The notes under the pieces were generated by a model, which saw only the letters and a list, made by a program, of their open reading frames with translations, ran no database searches and was not told the DNA's origin. Of a DNA stretch of 59,823 nucleotides, positions 52,347-59,659 are shown piece after piece. The stretch lies in the NCBI GenBank assembly GCA_947476335.1, contig CANJQH010000013.1, forward strand, positions 1-59,823. The letters run 5' to 3'. The position numbers and the translations under genes are program-made. Positions within the stretch are counted from its first letter, which is position 1. The number at the start of each line of letters is the position of its first letter. The DNA is from Anaerolineae bacterium. Lineage in GTDB: Bacteria; Chloroflexota; Anaerolineae; J036; Brachytrichaceae.

Positions 52347-53162
52347 CTACAGCGCGTGCAGCGTCAGACCCCCATCCACCGGCAGCGTCTGACCAGAAAT
52401 GAAGCCGGCTTCAAGCGATGACAAAAAGCCAACGGCATTGGCGATCTCGCGCGGCACCGCGTAGCGCACCAGTGACGGACCTTCCTCGTCCATCATCGTC
52501 GGATCGGTCACACGCGTCGCCATGAAACGCGCCGTGCGCGTCGGGCCAGGGCTGACGACGTTGGCGCGCACGCCCACCGGGCGCAGCTCCTTCGCCAGAC
52601 AACGCGTGTACTGCACGATGCCGGCCTTGGCCACGCTGTAGGCCACTTCAGGCGACACGGCTACGTGCGCAGCAACTGACGCGATGTTGACCACACAACC
52701 AACCTGCCGCGCAATCATGCTCGGCACAACTGCCTTGCACATCAAAATTGTGCCGATCAAATTGCGGTTGAAAATCGCGTGCAGGTCTTCGATGGAAATA
52801 TTCAGCGCATCGTTGGGGTTCGGCTTGCCTTTCCCTCCCGCCCCTATATCACCACCTGCAGCATTCACCAGAATCGTGATCGGGCCCAGCTTCGATTCAA
52901 TTTTGCTGATGGCGCTGCGCACCTGATCGGCATTGGCAATATCGGCGACAACCGCCGTAGTCTCCTGTTCGTAGCGTGCCTGAATATGTTCTGCCACTAC
53001 ATCGATATTCGGTGCCTCACCGAAAACCGATGGGGAGTCGTAAAACTGGTCGTGAATCGCAACATTTGCGCCGAGCTCGGCCAGGCGTTCAGCTATGGCG
53101 CGCCCGAGGCCGCGTCCTGAACCGGTGACGAGTGCGACGCTGTTGGGAGGAAGCGTTGTCAT
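52347..53162 (-). CDS. Short-chain dehydrogenase/reductase (SDR), classical type
   Basis: 271 residues from ATG 53162. The cofactor motif TGSGRGLGRAIA (TGxxxGxG) is near residue 14, NAAGG is present, the catalytic serine is in VVNIASVAAH and the Tyr/Lys pair in AYSVAKAGIV. The end QTLPVDGGLTLH is the usual SDR C-terminus. An insertion around residues 40-60 (YDSPSVFGEAPNIDVV) is unusual. It is convergent with the PfkB kinase; the pair may act in one sugar or uronate pathway, but this is only a positional hint. A longer open frame upstream is not supported. Confidence 0.9.
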   Translation of the reverse strand: MTTLPPNSVALVTGSGRGLGRAIAERLAELGANVAIHDQFYDSPSVFGEAPNIDVVAEHIQARYEQETTAVVADIANADQVRSAISKIESKLGPITILVNAAGGDIGAGGKGKPNPNDALNISIEDLHAIFNRNLIGTILMCKAVVPSMIARQVGCVVNIASVAAHVAVSPEVAYSVAKAGIVQYTRCLAKELRPVGVRANVVSPGPTRTARFMATRVTDPTMMDEEGPSLVRYAVPREIANAVGFLSSLEAGFISGQTLPVDGGLTLHAL

Positions 53163-53323
53163 GATGGGTCGGATGCTACGCGCAATGCCGCCCTTCGGCA
53201 ACTGCCCCCGCAAGATGTGAGCACCAAGCCGCAACACACGGCGGCACGCGGCCAATTTGCCCCTTGCCGTACTGCAAATACATCCCGGGCCACTCGGACA
53301 GGGAAACTGCGCGCCTATGCGAC

Positions 53324-53329
53324 TATAAT
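53324..53329 (+). promoter_or_regulatory. -10 box (TATAAT) for the 162-residue membrane protein gene
   Basis: A perfect TATAAT 10 nt before ATG 53340, giving a leader of only a few bases. No -35 hexamer is evident at 16-18 nt. Confidence 0.6.
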
Positions 53330-53339
53330 CTCGTGCATC

Positions 53340-53828
53340 ATGAACGCCGATGCGACGGCAGGTTCCGGTTCAGCCGACGGCGCTCCTCCAGCAGCCGACA
53401 CACTTCAGACGCAACCAGGCAGCCGCAAGGCAATTGCGGTGGCTGTCGGTCTGCTCTTTGTTCTGTTGGTGCTGACCGGGCTCCTGGTCTGGTTCCTCGC
53501 TGCAGACGCTGCACGCACCGCACTTATCCGCGACATCGTGCTCGTGCTCGTCGTCTCTCTCTCGCTGCTGATCAACATCGCGCTCGGCGGCGTGCTCATT
53601 CTGCTGATCTTCCGTCTGCAGGATCTGACAAAAATGCTGCGTGATGAAATTCAGCCGACGCTCGCCAATATGAGTGAAACAGTGCGCACCATTACCGGCA
53701 CCGCGAAAATGGTCAGCGATCAGGTGGCCAAGCCCACCATCAAAGCCGCCAGCTTCATCGCCGGCGTACAGGGCGCGGCGCGCGCAGCACGCCGCAGATT
53801 CAACGGCGTACGCAGTTCGCGACCATGA
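53340..53828 (+). CDS. Two-helix membrane protein, unknown function, upstream of a YtxH protein
   Basis: 162 residues from ATG 53340. Two hydrophobic helices (about 31-53 and 63-88) are followed by an amphipathic stretch (RLQDLTKMLRDEIQPTLANMSETVRTITGTAKMVSD) that resembles the DUF948-type segment found in proteins paired with YtxH. The C-terminal ARAARRRFNGVRSSRP is basic. It lies 97 bp upstream of the YtxH gene and the two are probably one operon of the general-stress, membrane-associated type. Function unknown. Confidence 0.68.
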   Translation: MNADATAGSGSADGAPPAADTLQTQPGSRKAIAVAVGLLFVLLVLTGLLVWFLAADAARTALIRDIVLVLVVSLSLLINIALGGVLILLIFRLQDLTKMLRDEIQPTLANMSETVRTITGTAKMVSDQVAKPTIKAASFIAGVQGAARAARRRFNGVRSSRP

Positions 53829-53925
53829 TTCGCATTCACAAGAATGCCTGATGCCGTCGATCCAACGATTTCATACGCGGGTCGATCGATGTCAGGTGCA
53901 ATTTGCAGTTTAAGGAGAACACACC

Positions 53926-54258
53926 ATGTCCGACAACGATTCCGGAATCGGCGCTTTTTTTGCAGGAGTCCTGATCGGCGGCCTCGTCGGCGCCGCAGCA
54001 GCGCTGCTCATCACACCGCAGAGCGGTGAGGAAACCCGCCGCTCGATCGGGCGCTATGGCAACGAGTTCCGCGACCGCGCCCAGGATTCACTCGAAGACG
54101 CCCGCGAACGTGCCGAAGCCACCGTGGCCGACGCCCGCCGCCGCGGCGAACGCATTATCGAAGAAGCCCGCGAACGCGCCGAAAAGATCATGCGCGAATC
54201 GCGCGCACGCACAGAGACGCAGACCAGCACAACTGAAACCGCCACAGGTGACGCGTAA
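53926..54258 (+). CDS. YtxH domain-containing protein
   Basis: 110 residues. The N-terminal DSGIGAFFAGVLIGGLVGAAAALLITPQSGEETR is the YtxH signature: one glycine-rich helix and the LxxPxSGxExR motif. From about 45 onward the chain is a highly charged helix of Arg/Glu/Ala with near-heptad repeats (RDRAQDSLEDARERAEATVADARRRGERI-type), likely a coiled coil. A strong AAGGAG ribosome site lies 9 nt before the ATG. The family is linked to general stress in Bacillus; the mechanism is unknown. Confidence 0.9.
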   Translation: MSDNDSGIGAFFAGVLIGGLVGAAAALLITPQSGEETRRSIGRYGNEFRDRAQDSLEDARERAEATVADARRRGERIIEEARERAEKIMRESRARTETQTSTTETATGDA

Positions 54259-54349
54259 CGTACCTATATTCAGACTTACATCAATATTTCTCGCGAATCA
54301 CGCGGTTCTTTCCCCTGCAGCCCCTGCACATCACGTGAGCACACGTGAG

Positions 54350-54614
54350 GGGTGCATCCACCGTTGAGGGCAGATTTCACGAAATAGCGCGAGCCATCAC
54401 CCAGACCCTCCGGTCTGGGCTGGGGCTTCAGCGTGCTTTCAGTGCTTTTTCGACGGAAAATGAGCGCGCACCACAGCGTCAATGGCACGGTCCACCGCAG
54501 CAAACCAGCCCCCAGCCCCGCAGGGCGGTCGCTTCCCCAGCCCGGGGCGCAGCGCCGGGTGACGGCGGCGCAGCGACGCGCAGTCAACGTTCGCCCCTTT
54601 TGGCGAATGCGCCC
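54350..54614 (+). mobile_element. Family C MITE-like element, copy C3
   Basis: The longest copy, 265 bp. Ends GGGTGCATCCACC and GGCGAATGCGCCC, with internal hairpins CCCAGACCCTCCGGTCTGGG and CCCGGGGCGCAGCGCCGGG. The flanks ACACGTGAG (54341-54349) and CCACGTGAG (54615-54623) match at 8 of 9. It lies between the YtxH gene and the broken ATPase gene. Confidence 0.85.
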
Positions 54615-54642
54615 CCACGTGAGTAACTGCAAAGCACAGGCG

Positions 54643-54648
54643 TACACT
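54643..54648 (+). promoter_or_regulatory. -10-like box (TACACT) of the broken LuxR/MalT-type gene
   Basis: TACACT lies 7 nt before GTG 54656, the same spacing as at trmFO and phoU. It indicates that the original gene start is still recognisable. Confidence 0.45.
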
Positions 54649-54655
54649 TGCGCGC

Positions 54656-55248
54656 GTGCAGGACGCAATCCCGTCACTTCATCATCGGCTACGCCCACGG
54701 CTACTCCAGCACACGGCAGCATGGAAACACACACACTGCTGCGCCATCGTCGCGCCAGCAGGCTTCGGCAAATCTACGCTCGCCGTACAGTGGCTGCGGC
54801 AATCTACTGCGTGGACGCCACTATGGGTTCTGTTGCGTGAACGCGACAAAGATCCGTCACAGCTCGTCGAGCATATCCTCGAATCCGCTGCCCGCACTGC
54901 AAACAAATATCGAACACACGTATGCGCTGCTGCGCATTGAAAAAATCAGCCCAATCACCTGCGCCACTCCTGCTCGTGCTCGATGATGCACACGCTGCCG
55001 CTTCCCCAGAAAGCAGCGCACTGATTCAATTGCTCATCGACGGCGCCCACGATAGATTTCGTCTGATTCTTGTGGCACGCAGCCTGCACACTCTCTCCCT
55101 GCCCGCAAATTCACTCGTCCTCGATGCAGCCGACCTGCGCCTCACACCAGCGACCGCCGCAATGCTGACAAATCTGCCCGCAGCCGAATGCCTGCACCTG
55201 CTCAGACAGGCTGTCACCCCATTCCTTCCCCTGCGCGTGAAATACTGA
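54656..55248 (+). pseudogene. Truncated, frameshifted LuxR/MalT-type regulator ATPase (N-terminal fragment)
   Basis: The first part (GTG 54656 to 54940) reads LLQHTAAWKHTHCCAIVAPAGFGKSTLAVQWL, a Walker A of the STAND/MalT type. Homology then continues in another frame (about 54922 to 55220) with PLLLVLDDAHAAASPESSALIQ (Walker B), FRLILVARS and LVLDAADLRLTPATAAML, so one frameshift separates the halves. The sensor repeats and HTH domain are missing. The fragment stops inside a family A element remnant, whose sequence supplies the last residues (LRVKY) and the TGA. A sequencing error could explain the frameshift but not the truncation. Confidence 0.75.
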
Positions 55249-55270
55249 GTTAGGCCTCAGGGGGTAGGTA
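55220..55270 (+). repeat. Family A element remnant (A8)
   Basis: CATTCCTTCCCCTGCGCGTG followed by AAATACTGAGTTAGGCCTCAG aligns with the right half of family A (GGGAAATACTGATTTGGGCCTGAGTAG) after loss of most of the central hairpin. The left half is gone. It marks the point where the LuxR/MalT-type gene is cut. Confidence 0.6.
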
Positions 55271-55280
55271 TACCAAAAAT

Positions 55281-56012
55281 TTATTTCCGTTCCACCACGA
55301 TTAAATGTTCGAGCGCGAACGCACGCAGCGGCGTGGCGTCGAGGCCCTGCATCACCGCACGCACGACACGGCCAGCCGGTCCGAGGCGGCGAATGATGTT
55401 GTCAAACCCACCACTGATCTGCGTCAATGCGACAATGCGCGCCGACGGACCAGCAAAGAGCGCGCGCAGCTCATGCGCACGATATGCACGTACATGCGGC
55501 GCCAGTTGATTGCGCCAGCGATCGGGCAGCCAGTTTACGAACGGCTTGTTGCCAAAGAAATAGCGGCCGCGCCAGTACATGCCGTGCGTCTCGAACATGT
55601 AAAGCCGGTTCGGCACATAAATCACCGCACGCCCACCCGGCCGCAGCACCCGCAGAATTTCCTGCGTACAGGCTTTGTCATCGGACACATGCTCCAGCAC
55701 GTCGTTGCTGAAAACCACGTCAAAGCTCGCATCAGCATACGGCAGCCGCTCGCCAACGGCCCCAGCCGTATCCACCACACCCGCTCGCCGCGCCGCATGC
55801 AACCGCTCCTCTTCGATGTCGAAGCCGAATACGTGCGGCGTATAGCGGCGCATCGCCTGCATATAAACACCAAGGCCACAGCCGAATTCCAGCACGCGCC
55901 TGCCTTGCATTGGCGCATGCTCGATCGCCAGGCGCAGCCGCCTCTCCTGACCCGCTCGCCATACGAATGATGGATTGCCGCGCTCCGCAGCCTTATCACT
56001 GATCGTCATCAT
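55281..56012 (-). CDS. Class I SAM-dependent methyltransferase
   Basis: 243 residues from ATG 56012 (a second ATG follows directly). Motif I is VLEFGCGLGVYMQAM, acidic motif II FGFDIEEERLHAA, and DVVFSNDVLEHVSDD is the Methyltransf_11 post-motif. The region YVPNRLYMFETHGMYWRGRYFFGN resembles methyltransferases acting on glycans, lipids or quinone precursors. The open frame extends upstream only because it runs through element A7. There is no functional clue from neighbours. Confidence 0.88.
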   Translation of the reverse strand: MMTISDKAAERGNPSFVWRAGQERRLRLAIEHAPMQGRRVLEFGCGLGVYMQAMRRYTPHVFGFDIEEERLHAARRAGVVDTAGAVGERLPYADASFDVVFSNDVLEHVSDDKACTQEILRVLRPGGRAVIYVPNRLYMFETHGMYWRGRYFFGNKPFVNWLPDRWRNQLAPHVRAYRAHELRALFAGPSARIVALTQISGGFDNIIRRLGPAGRVVRAVMQGLDATPLRAFALEHLIVVERK

Positions 56013-56027
56013 GTTTCGTTGATTTTC

Positions 56028-56142
56028 GTAACTGCTCAGGCTTCGATCGATATTTCCCGCCGAGCAACCATTCCTGCCCATTCGGAAAAACATGACTGCT
56101 CGGCGATGAGACAGGCATTGGAATGAGTTGGCTTGAGCAGAC
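56028..56142. repeat. Family A MITE-like element, diverged copy A7
   Basis: Starts GTAACTGCTCAGGC, then ATATTTCCCGCCGAGCA, and after a loop TGCTCGGCGATGAGACAGG ... GGCTTGAGCAGAC. The order of blocks is that of family A, but the inner arms have changed to CCGAGCA/TGCTCGG and no 8-bp flank repeat is evident. It lies between the methyltransferase and the response regulator stop. Confidence 0.55.
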
Positions 56143-56153
56143 AACGTCCATCG

Positions 56154-56825
56154 TTAATCAAACCGATAGCCTACGCCGCGCACCGTCTGCAGGCGCAGCG
56201 GCCGCGACGGATCTTCTTCGATCTTCTCACGCAGCCAGCGCACGTGTACGTCGATCGTGCGCGGATCGCCCTCAAAATCGTCCCCCCATACCTGCGACAA
56301 CAACAAATCTCGCGTCAACACCGCACCGCGGTTGCGCATGAGCAGCGCCAGCAGTTCGAATTCTTTATGCGTCAGCCGCAGCTCGTGCGCATCACGCCAG
56401 GCGCGATGCGCCGTGAGATCAACTTTCAAATCTCCGCTCTGCAACACCGGCTGCGTCCGCTGCGAAGGCGCACGCCGCAGCGCAGCGCGCACACGCGCCG
56501 TCAACTCAGGCAGGCTGAAAGGCTTGACGACGTAGTCATCCGCACCACTGTCCAGACCGATCACACGATCGATTTCGCTGGCGCGCGCCGTCAGCATAAT
56601 GATGCCCGGATCAAGCTCGCGGCGCAGTATTCGACACAGCGACAGGCCATCCAGCCGTGGCAGCATCACATCAAGCACACATACCTCCGGCTCAAATTCG
56701 CGCGCCTCGGCCAGGCCCTGCTCACCATCGGCGGCGCTGCGCACGTCGTAGCCTTCCAGCTGCAGATGTGAAACCAGCAGCTCCCGCAGCAGGCGTTCGT
56801 CTTCGACGACCAGAATCCGCGCCAT
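56154..56825 (-). CDS. Response regulator, OmpR/PhoB family
   Basis: 223 residues from ATG 56825. The receiver domain is intact: acidic pair in VVEDERLL, phosphoacceptor Asp52 in CVLDVMLPRLDG, Thr in MLTARASE and Lys in VVKPFSLPEL. The winged helix (about 125-223) has LTHKEFELLALLM and ends TVRGVGYRFD. It starts 1 bp after the phoU stop, so it is probably the phosphate-type regulator (PhoB/RegX3-like). No histidine kinase or pst genes are in the window; the sensor is elsewhere. Confidence 0.92.
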   Translation of the reverse strand: MARILVVEDERLLRELLVSHLQLEGYDVRSAADGEQGLAEAREFEPEVCVLDVMLPRLDGLSLCRILRRELDPGIIMLTARASEIDRVIGLDSGADDYVVKPFSLPELTARVRAALRRAPSQRTQPVLQSGDLKVDLTAHRAWRDAHELRLTHKEFELLALLMRNRGAVLTRDLLLSQVWGDDFEGDPRTIDVHVRWLREKIEEDPSRPLRLQTVRGVGYRFD

Positions 56826-56826
56826 A

Positions 56827-57516
56827 CTATTCGTCACGCGGCCGGAACTGCTTGTAGTCACCCAACGCACCGGTGGCCGTGAAAATCACCCGCTCACACA
56901 AATTCGTCGCCCGATCACCGATGCGTTCGAGATTGTGCGCCACCCACAACAAATACGTCGCACCATTGACCGTCGCCGCGTCCTGCATCATATACGTCAA
57001 GAGATCGCGCAGCACCTGGCTGTACAGCACATCCACATCGTCATCGCGATCAGCCACTCGCTGCGCCAACGCCGTGTCAGAATTCAAAAATGCGTCCAGC
57101 GCAGAATGAATCATCTCAACCGCGATTTCCTGCATGCGCAGAATATCGACCAGCGGCTTGATCAACGGGCCATCACCCAGCCGCAGCGAAATATTCGCAA
57201 TTCCTACTGCATGATCACCAATGCGCTCAAGTTCGACAGCAATGTGCAAACACGAAATGATCTGCCGCAAGTCGCGCGCCGTCGGCTGCTGCCGCGCAAT
57301 GCACTTCAGGCATTCCTCTTCGACTTTGTAACGCAGCTCGTTGACGCGTGTGTCGGATTCGACGACGTGCCGTGCAAGCGACGCATTGCGTTCCTTGAGC
57401 GCCCTTACACTTTGAAGAATCTGATCTTCGACAACGCTGCTGATTCGCAGCACATCCTGGCGGATGAACTGCATGTCTTGGTCTAACTGGGTGCGCGTGA
57501 ACGGTGTGGCTGTCAC
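56827..57516 (-). CDS. phoU: Phosphate signalling complex protein PhoU
   Basis: 229 residues from GTG 57516. Two PhoU three-helix repeats are evident, each with the metal-cluster motif: AVELERIGDHAVGIANI (near 85) and AHNLERIGDRATNLCERV (near 190). The protein modulates the PhoR-Pst complex and phosphate uptake. GTG 57516 is chosen because TATAAT ends 7 nt upstream; the longer open frame runs back through tRNA-Arg and cannot be coding. It forms a two-gene unit with the PhoB-like regulator. Confidence 0.93.
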   Translation of the reverse strand: MTATPFTRTQLDQDMQFIRQDVLRISSVVEDQILQSVRALKERNASLARHVVESDTRVNELRYKVEEECLKCIARQQPTARDLRQIISCLHIAVELERIGDHAVGIANISLRLGDGPLIKPLVDILRMQEIAVEMIHSALDAFLNSDTALAQRVADRDDDVDVLYSQVLRDLLTYMMQDAATVNGATYLLWVAHNLERIGDRATNLCERVIFTATGALGDYKQFRPRDE

Positions 57517-57523
57517 GCTCAAG

Positions 57524-57529
57524 ATTATA
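57524..57529 (-). promoter_or_regulatory. -10 box (TATAAT) for phoU
   Basis: A perfect TATAAT on the minus strand, 7 nt before GTG 57516, predicting a leaderless transcript. It lies 5 bp from the 3' end of tRNA-Arg. Confidence 0.65.
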
Positions 57530-57533
57530 GGAG

Positions 57534-57605
57534 TGTCCCCACGCAGATTCGAACTGCGATCAACGGCTTCGGAGGCCGATACTCTATCCATTGAGCTATG
57601 AGGAC
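57534..57605 (-). tRNA. tRNA-Arg (anticodon CCG)
   Basis: A 72-nt cloverleaf. Acceptor GTCCTCA pairs with TGGGGAC (two G-U-type positions) and A73 follows; CCA is not encoded. The anticodon arm CGGCCTCCGAAGCCG has CCG, reading CGG. The T arm CGCAGTTCGAATCTGCG is canonical. Confidence 0.94.
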
Positions 57606-57631
57606 GTGTGGGAAGGATTATACAGAACCCC

Positions 57632-57637
57632 TATAAT
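57632..57637 (+). promoter_or_regulatory. -10 box (TATAAT), probable original lysC promoter
   Basis: A perfect TATAAT, now 207 bp upstream of the aspartate kinase ATG. With element C4 and one target duplicate removed the distance would be 17 nt, giving a leader of about 10 nt. Confidence 0.55.
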
Positions 57638-57650
57638 CACGCCCAACAAC

Positions 57651-57831
57651 GGGTGCGTTCGCCAAAAGGGGCAAACTTTCGACCGCCGGCGATCGGCACT
57701 GATTGGAATCCTCGAAACGCGCTATCTCCCTCCCCCTTCGGGGGAGGGAGATAGCGCGTTTCGAGGATTTACCAACGATGGGCCGATCGCGATGGCGGAT
57801 GACCCAATCGCCCCTTTTGGCGAATGCACCC
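57651..57831 (+). mobile_element. Family C MITE-like element, copy C4
   Basis: A 181-bp element with near-perfect terminal arms GGGTGCGTTCGCCAAAAGGG / CCCTTTTGGCGAATGCACCC. It carries an exact 9-bp target duplication CCCAACAAC (57642-57650 and 57832-57840). Its centre holds a long perfect hairpin (CCTCGAAACGCGCTATCTCC arm) with the CCCTTCGGG apex seen in family A. It lies inside the leader of the aspartate kinase gene. Confidence 0.9.
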
Positions 57832-57844
57832 CCCAACAACAGCC

Positions 57845-59278
57845 ATGACACTCGCAGTAATTAAATTCGGCGGCACGTCGGTCGGCGACGCGCGCGCAAT
57901 GCGCCAAAGCGCTCAAATCGTTCGCAGTGCGGTGGAAAAGTTCGACCACATCATCGTTGTCACATCGGCCATGGGCAAATCGCCGGATCCGCGCGATCAG
58001 GTCAAGGTGACGGACACGCTGATCAACGCCGCACGCAGCGCTGCGGATGGCGATGGAGAATTTTTTCACAAAGCCAAACGCCAGCTGGCCGACAAGCACC
58101 TCACGGCAATCGACGGCGCCGTCGACAACCCAGAGGACCGTCGGCGCATCGCAGAGGAAATCGATCGGCTGCTCGACGGATTCGAGACGCTGTGCGCCAG
58201 CGTGCGCGTGCTGGGCGAAGTGACGCCGCGCGCACTCGACGCGATCTCCGGCCTCGGCGAGCGCATCGCCGCCCGCATCCTGGCCGGTGCACTGCGCAGC
58301 GTCGGCGTCAATGCCGAATCCATCGACGCCACGGAAATCGTCGTCACCGACGACCGCTTTCAAGCGGCGGCGCCGCTCATGGACGAAACGCGCGAGCGCA
58401 CTCACACCGTGCTGCACCGCATGCTCGATCGCGGCGTCGTGCCCGTCGTCACCGGCTTCATCGGCGCCACACGCACCGGCGTGCCGACAACGCTCGGCCG
58501 CGGCGGCAGCGACTATTCCGCCAGCATCATCGCCGCTGCCATGGACGCCACCGACGTCTTCAACTACACCGACGTCAACGGCGTGCTCAGCACCGATCCG
58601 CGCATCGCGCCAGATGCGCGCACGATCGATCGCCTCACCGCACAGGAGATGTCGGAAATGGCCTACTACGGCGCTTCGGTCCTGCATCCGATGACGATCG
58701 CGCCGCTGATCGAGCGCAACATCCCGCTGCGCGTCAAAAACACCTTCAACCCGGATCACCCCGGCACACTGATCGTGCACGACTCGTATATCGAGGGAGC
58801 GCACGCGCTCAAGGCCGTCACCACCGTGCGCGAAGTCAGCGTCATTACCGTCACCGGCCGCGGCATGAAGGGCGTGCCCGGCATCGCCGCGCGCACGTTC
58901 ACCGCCGTCGCCCGCACCGGCACCAGCGTGCTGATGTTCTCGCAGGCCAGCGCCGAAACGAACATCTGCCTCGTCGTCCCGCGCGCATCTACGGCGCGGG
59001 TGAAGAGTGAACTGCAGTCGGAAATGGCCGGCGAAATCAGCCGCCACGAGATCGACGAGGTCACCTCTTTCGACGAAGCCTCGATCATCACCGTCGTCGG
59101 TCAGGGCATCTCCGACACGCCCGGCGTCAGCGGCCGCGTCTTCGGCGCACTGGGCAACGCCGGCATCAACGTCTACGCCATCGCGCAAGGGTCAAGCGAA
59201 TGCTCGATCAGCATGGTCGTCGGCGACAAGGTCTGCGACGACGCTGTCCGCGCAGTGCACCAGCTGACGTTGCACTAG
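57845..59278 (+). CDS. lysC: Aspartate kinase (monofunctional, two ACT domains)
   Basis: 477 residues from ATG 57845. It phosphorylates aspartate in the first step to Lys, Thr and Met. The substrate-binding VIKFGGTSVG opens the kinase domain, followed by VTGFIGATRTGVPTTLGRGGSDYSAS (catalytic and ATP region) and the interdomain YYGASVLHPMTI. Two C-terminal ACT domains begin near SVITVTGRGMKGVPGIAA (residue 345) and SIITVVGQGISDTPGVSG (418). Length and AVNPED-type insert fit the ThrA/LysC-III class regulated by Lys or Thr. Homoserine dehydrogenase is not fused. The leader carries element C4, not an L-box. Confidence 0.95.
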   Translation: MTLAVIKFGGTSVGDARAMRQSAQIVRSAVEKFDHIIVVTSAMGKSPDPRDQVKVTDTLINAARSAADGDGEFFHKAKRQLADKHLTAIDGAVDNPEDRRRIAEEIDRLLDGFETLCASVRVLGEVTPRALDAISGLGERIAARILAGALRSVGVNAESIDATEIVVTDDRFQAAAPLMDETRERTHTVLHRMLDRGVVPVVTGFIGATRTGVPTTLGRGGSDYSASIIAAAMDATDVFNYTDVNGVLSTDPRIAPDARTIDRLTAQEMSEMAYYGASVLHPMTIAPLIERNIPLRVKNTFNPDHPGTLIVHDSYIEGAHALKAVTTVREVSVITVTGRGMKGVPGIAARTFTAVARTGTSVLMFSQASAETNICLVVPRASTARVKSELQSEMAGEISRHEIDEVTSFDEASIITVVGQGISDTPGVSGRVFGALGNAGINVYAIAQGSSECSISMVVGDKVCDDAVRAVHQLTLH

Positions 59279-59290
59279 TTCAGATCAGAG

Positions 59291-59659
59291 ATGTCGATGC
59301 GCTCTCTACTTCGGTCGATGTTGCGACGCTGCGGATGGGACATCGTGCGGTTTCCGCCGCCTGCCCCGAAGCAACCGGTGGACCCATGGCTGTACCTGCG
59401 GCGCCTCGACATCCGCACCGTCATCGACGTCGGTGCCTTCGACGGCGACACCGGCCGGATCTATCGCAAAATGTGGCCGGACGCGGTGCTGCACTGCTTC
59501 GAGCCGCAGGCAGCGCCGTACGCCGCGTTGAAAGCATGGGCAGCGCAGGAAGCGCCGAACGTGCGCACATACGATTGTGCGCTCGGCGACGCGCCGGGCA
59601 CGGGTACGATGCGAGGATTGGCCAAGCCGACCAAAACGCTGAAGAGGACGAGCTTATAG
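59291..59659 (+). pseudogene. FkbM-type methyltransferase, truncated after about 105 residues
   Basis: The first 105 residues match the start of FkbM-family SAM methyltransferases: RRLDIRTVIDVGAFDGDTGRIY (motif I), VLHCFEPQAAPYAALKAW and CALGDAPGTG. The remaining 120 or so residues of the domain are missing. From about 59608 the frame reads GLAKPTKTLKRTSL and stops, and the DNA there belongs to the end of an insertion sequence that continues to the window edge. It would otherwise have been an O-methyltransferase, often of glycan or natural-product pathways. Confidence 0.75.

Noticed and set aside
57651-57831. Lysine riboswitch (L-box) in the lysC leader
   Set aside because: The structured leader is element C4 with terminal repeats and an exact 9-bp target duplication, so its structure is explained by a mobile element.
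57722-59188. 488-codon minus-strand open frame
   Set aside because: It is antisense to aspartate kinase; the kinase has complete motifs and domain architecture.
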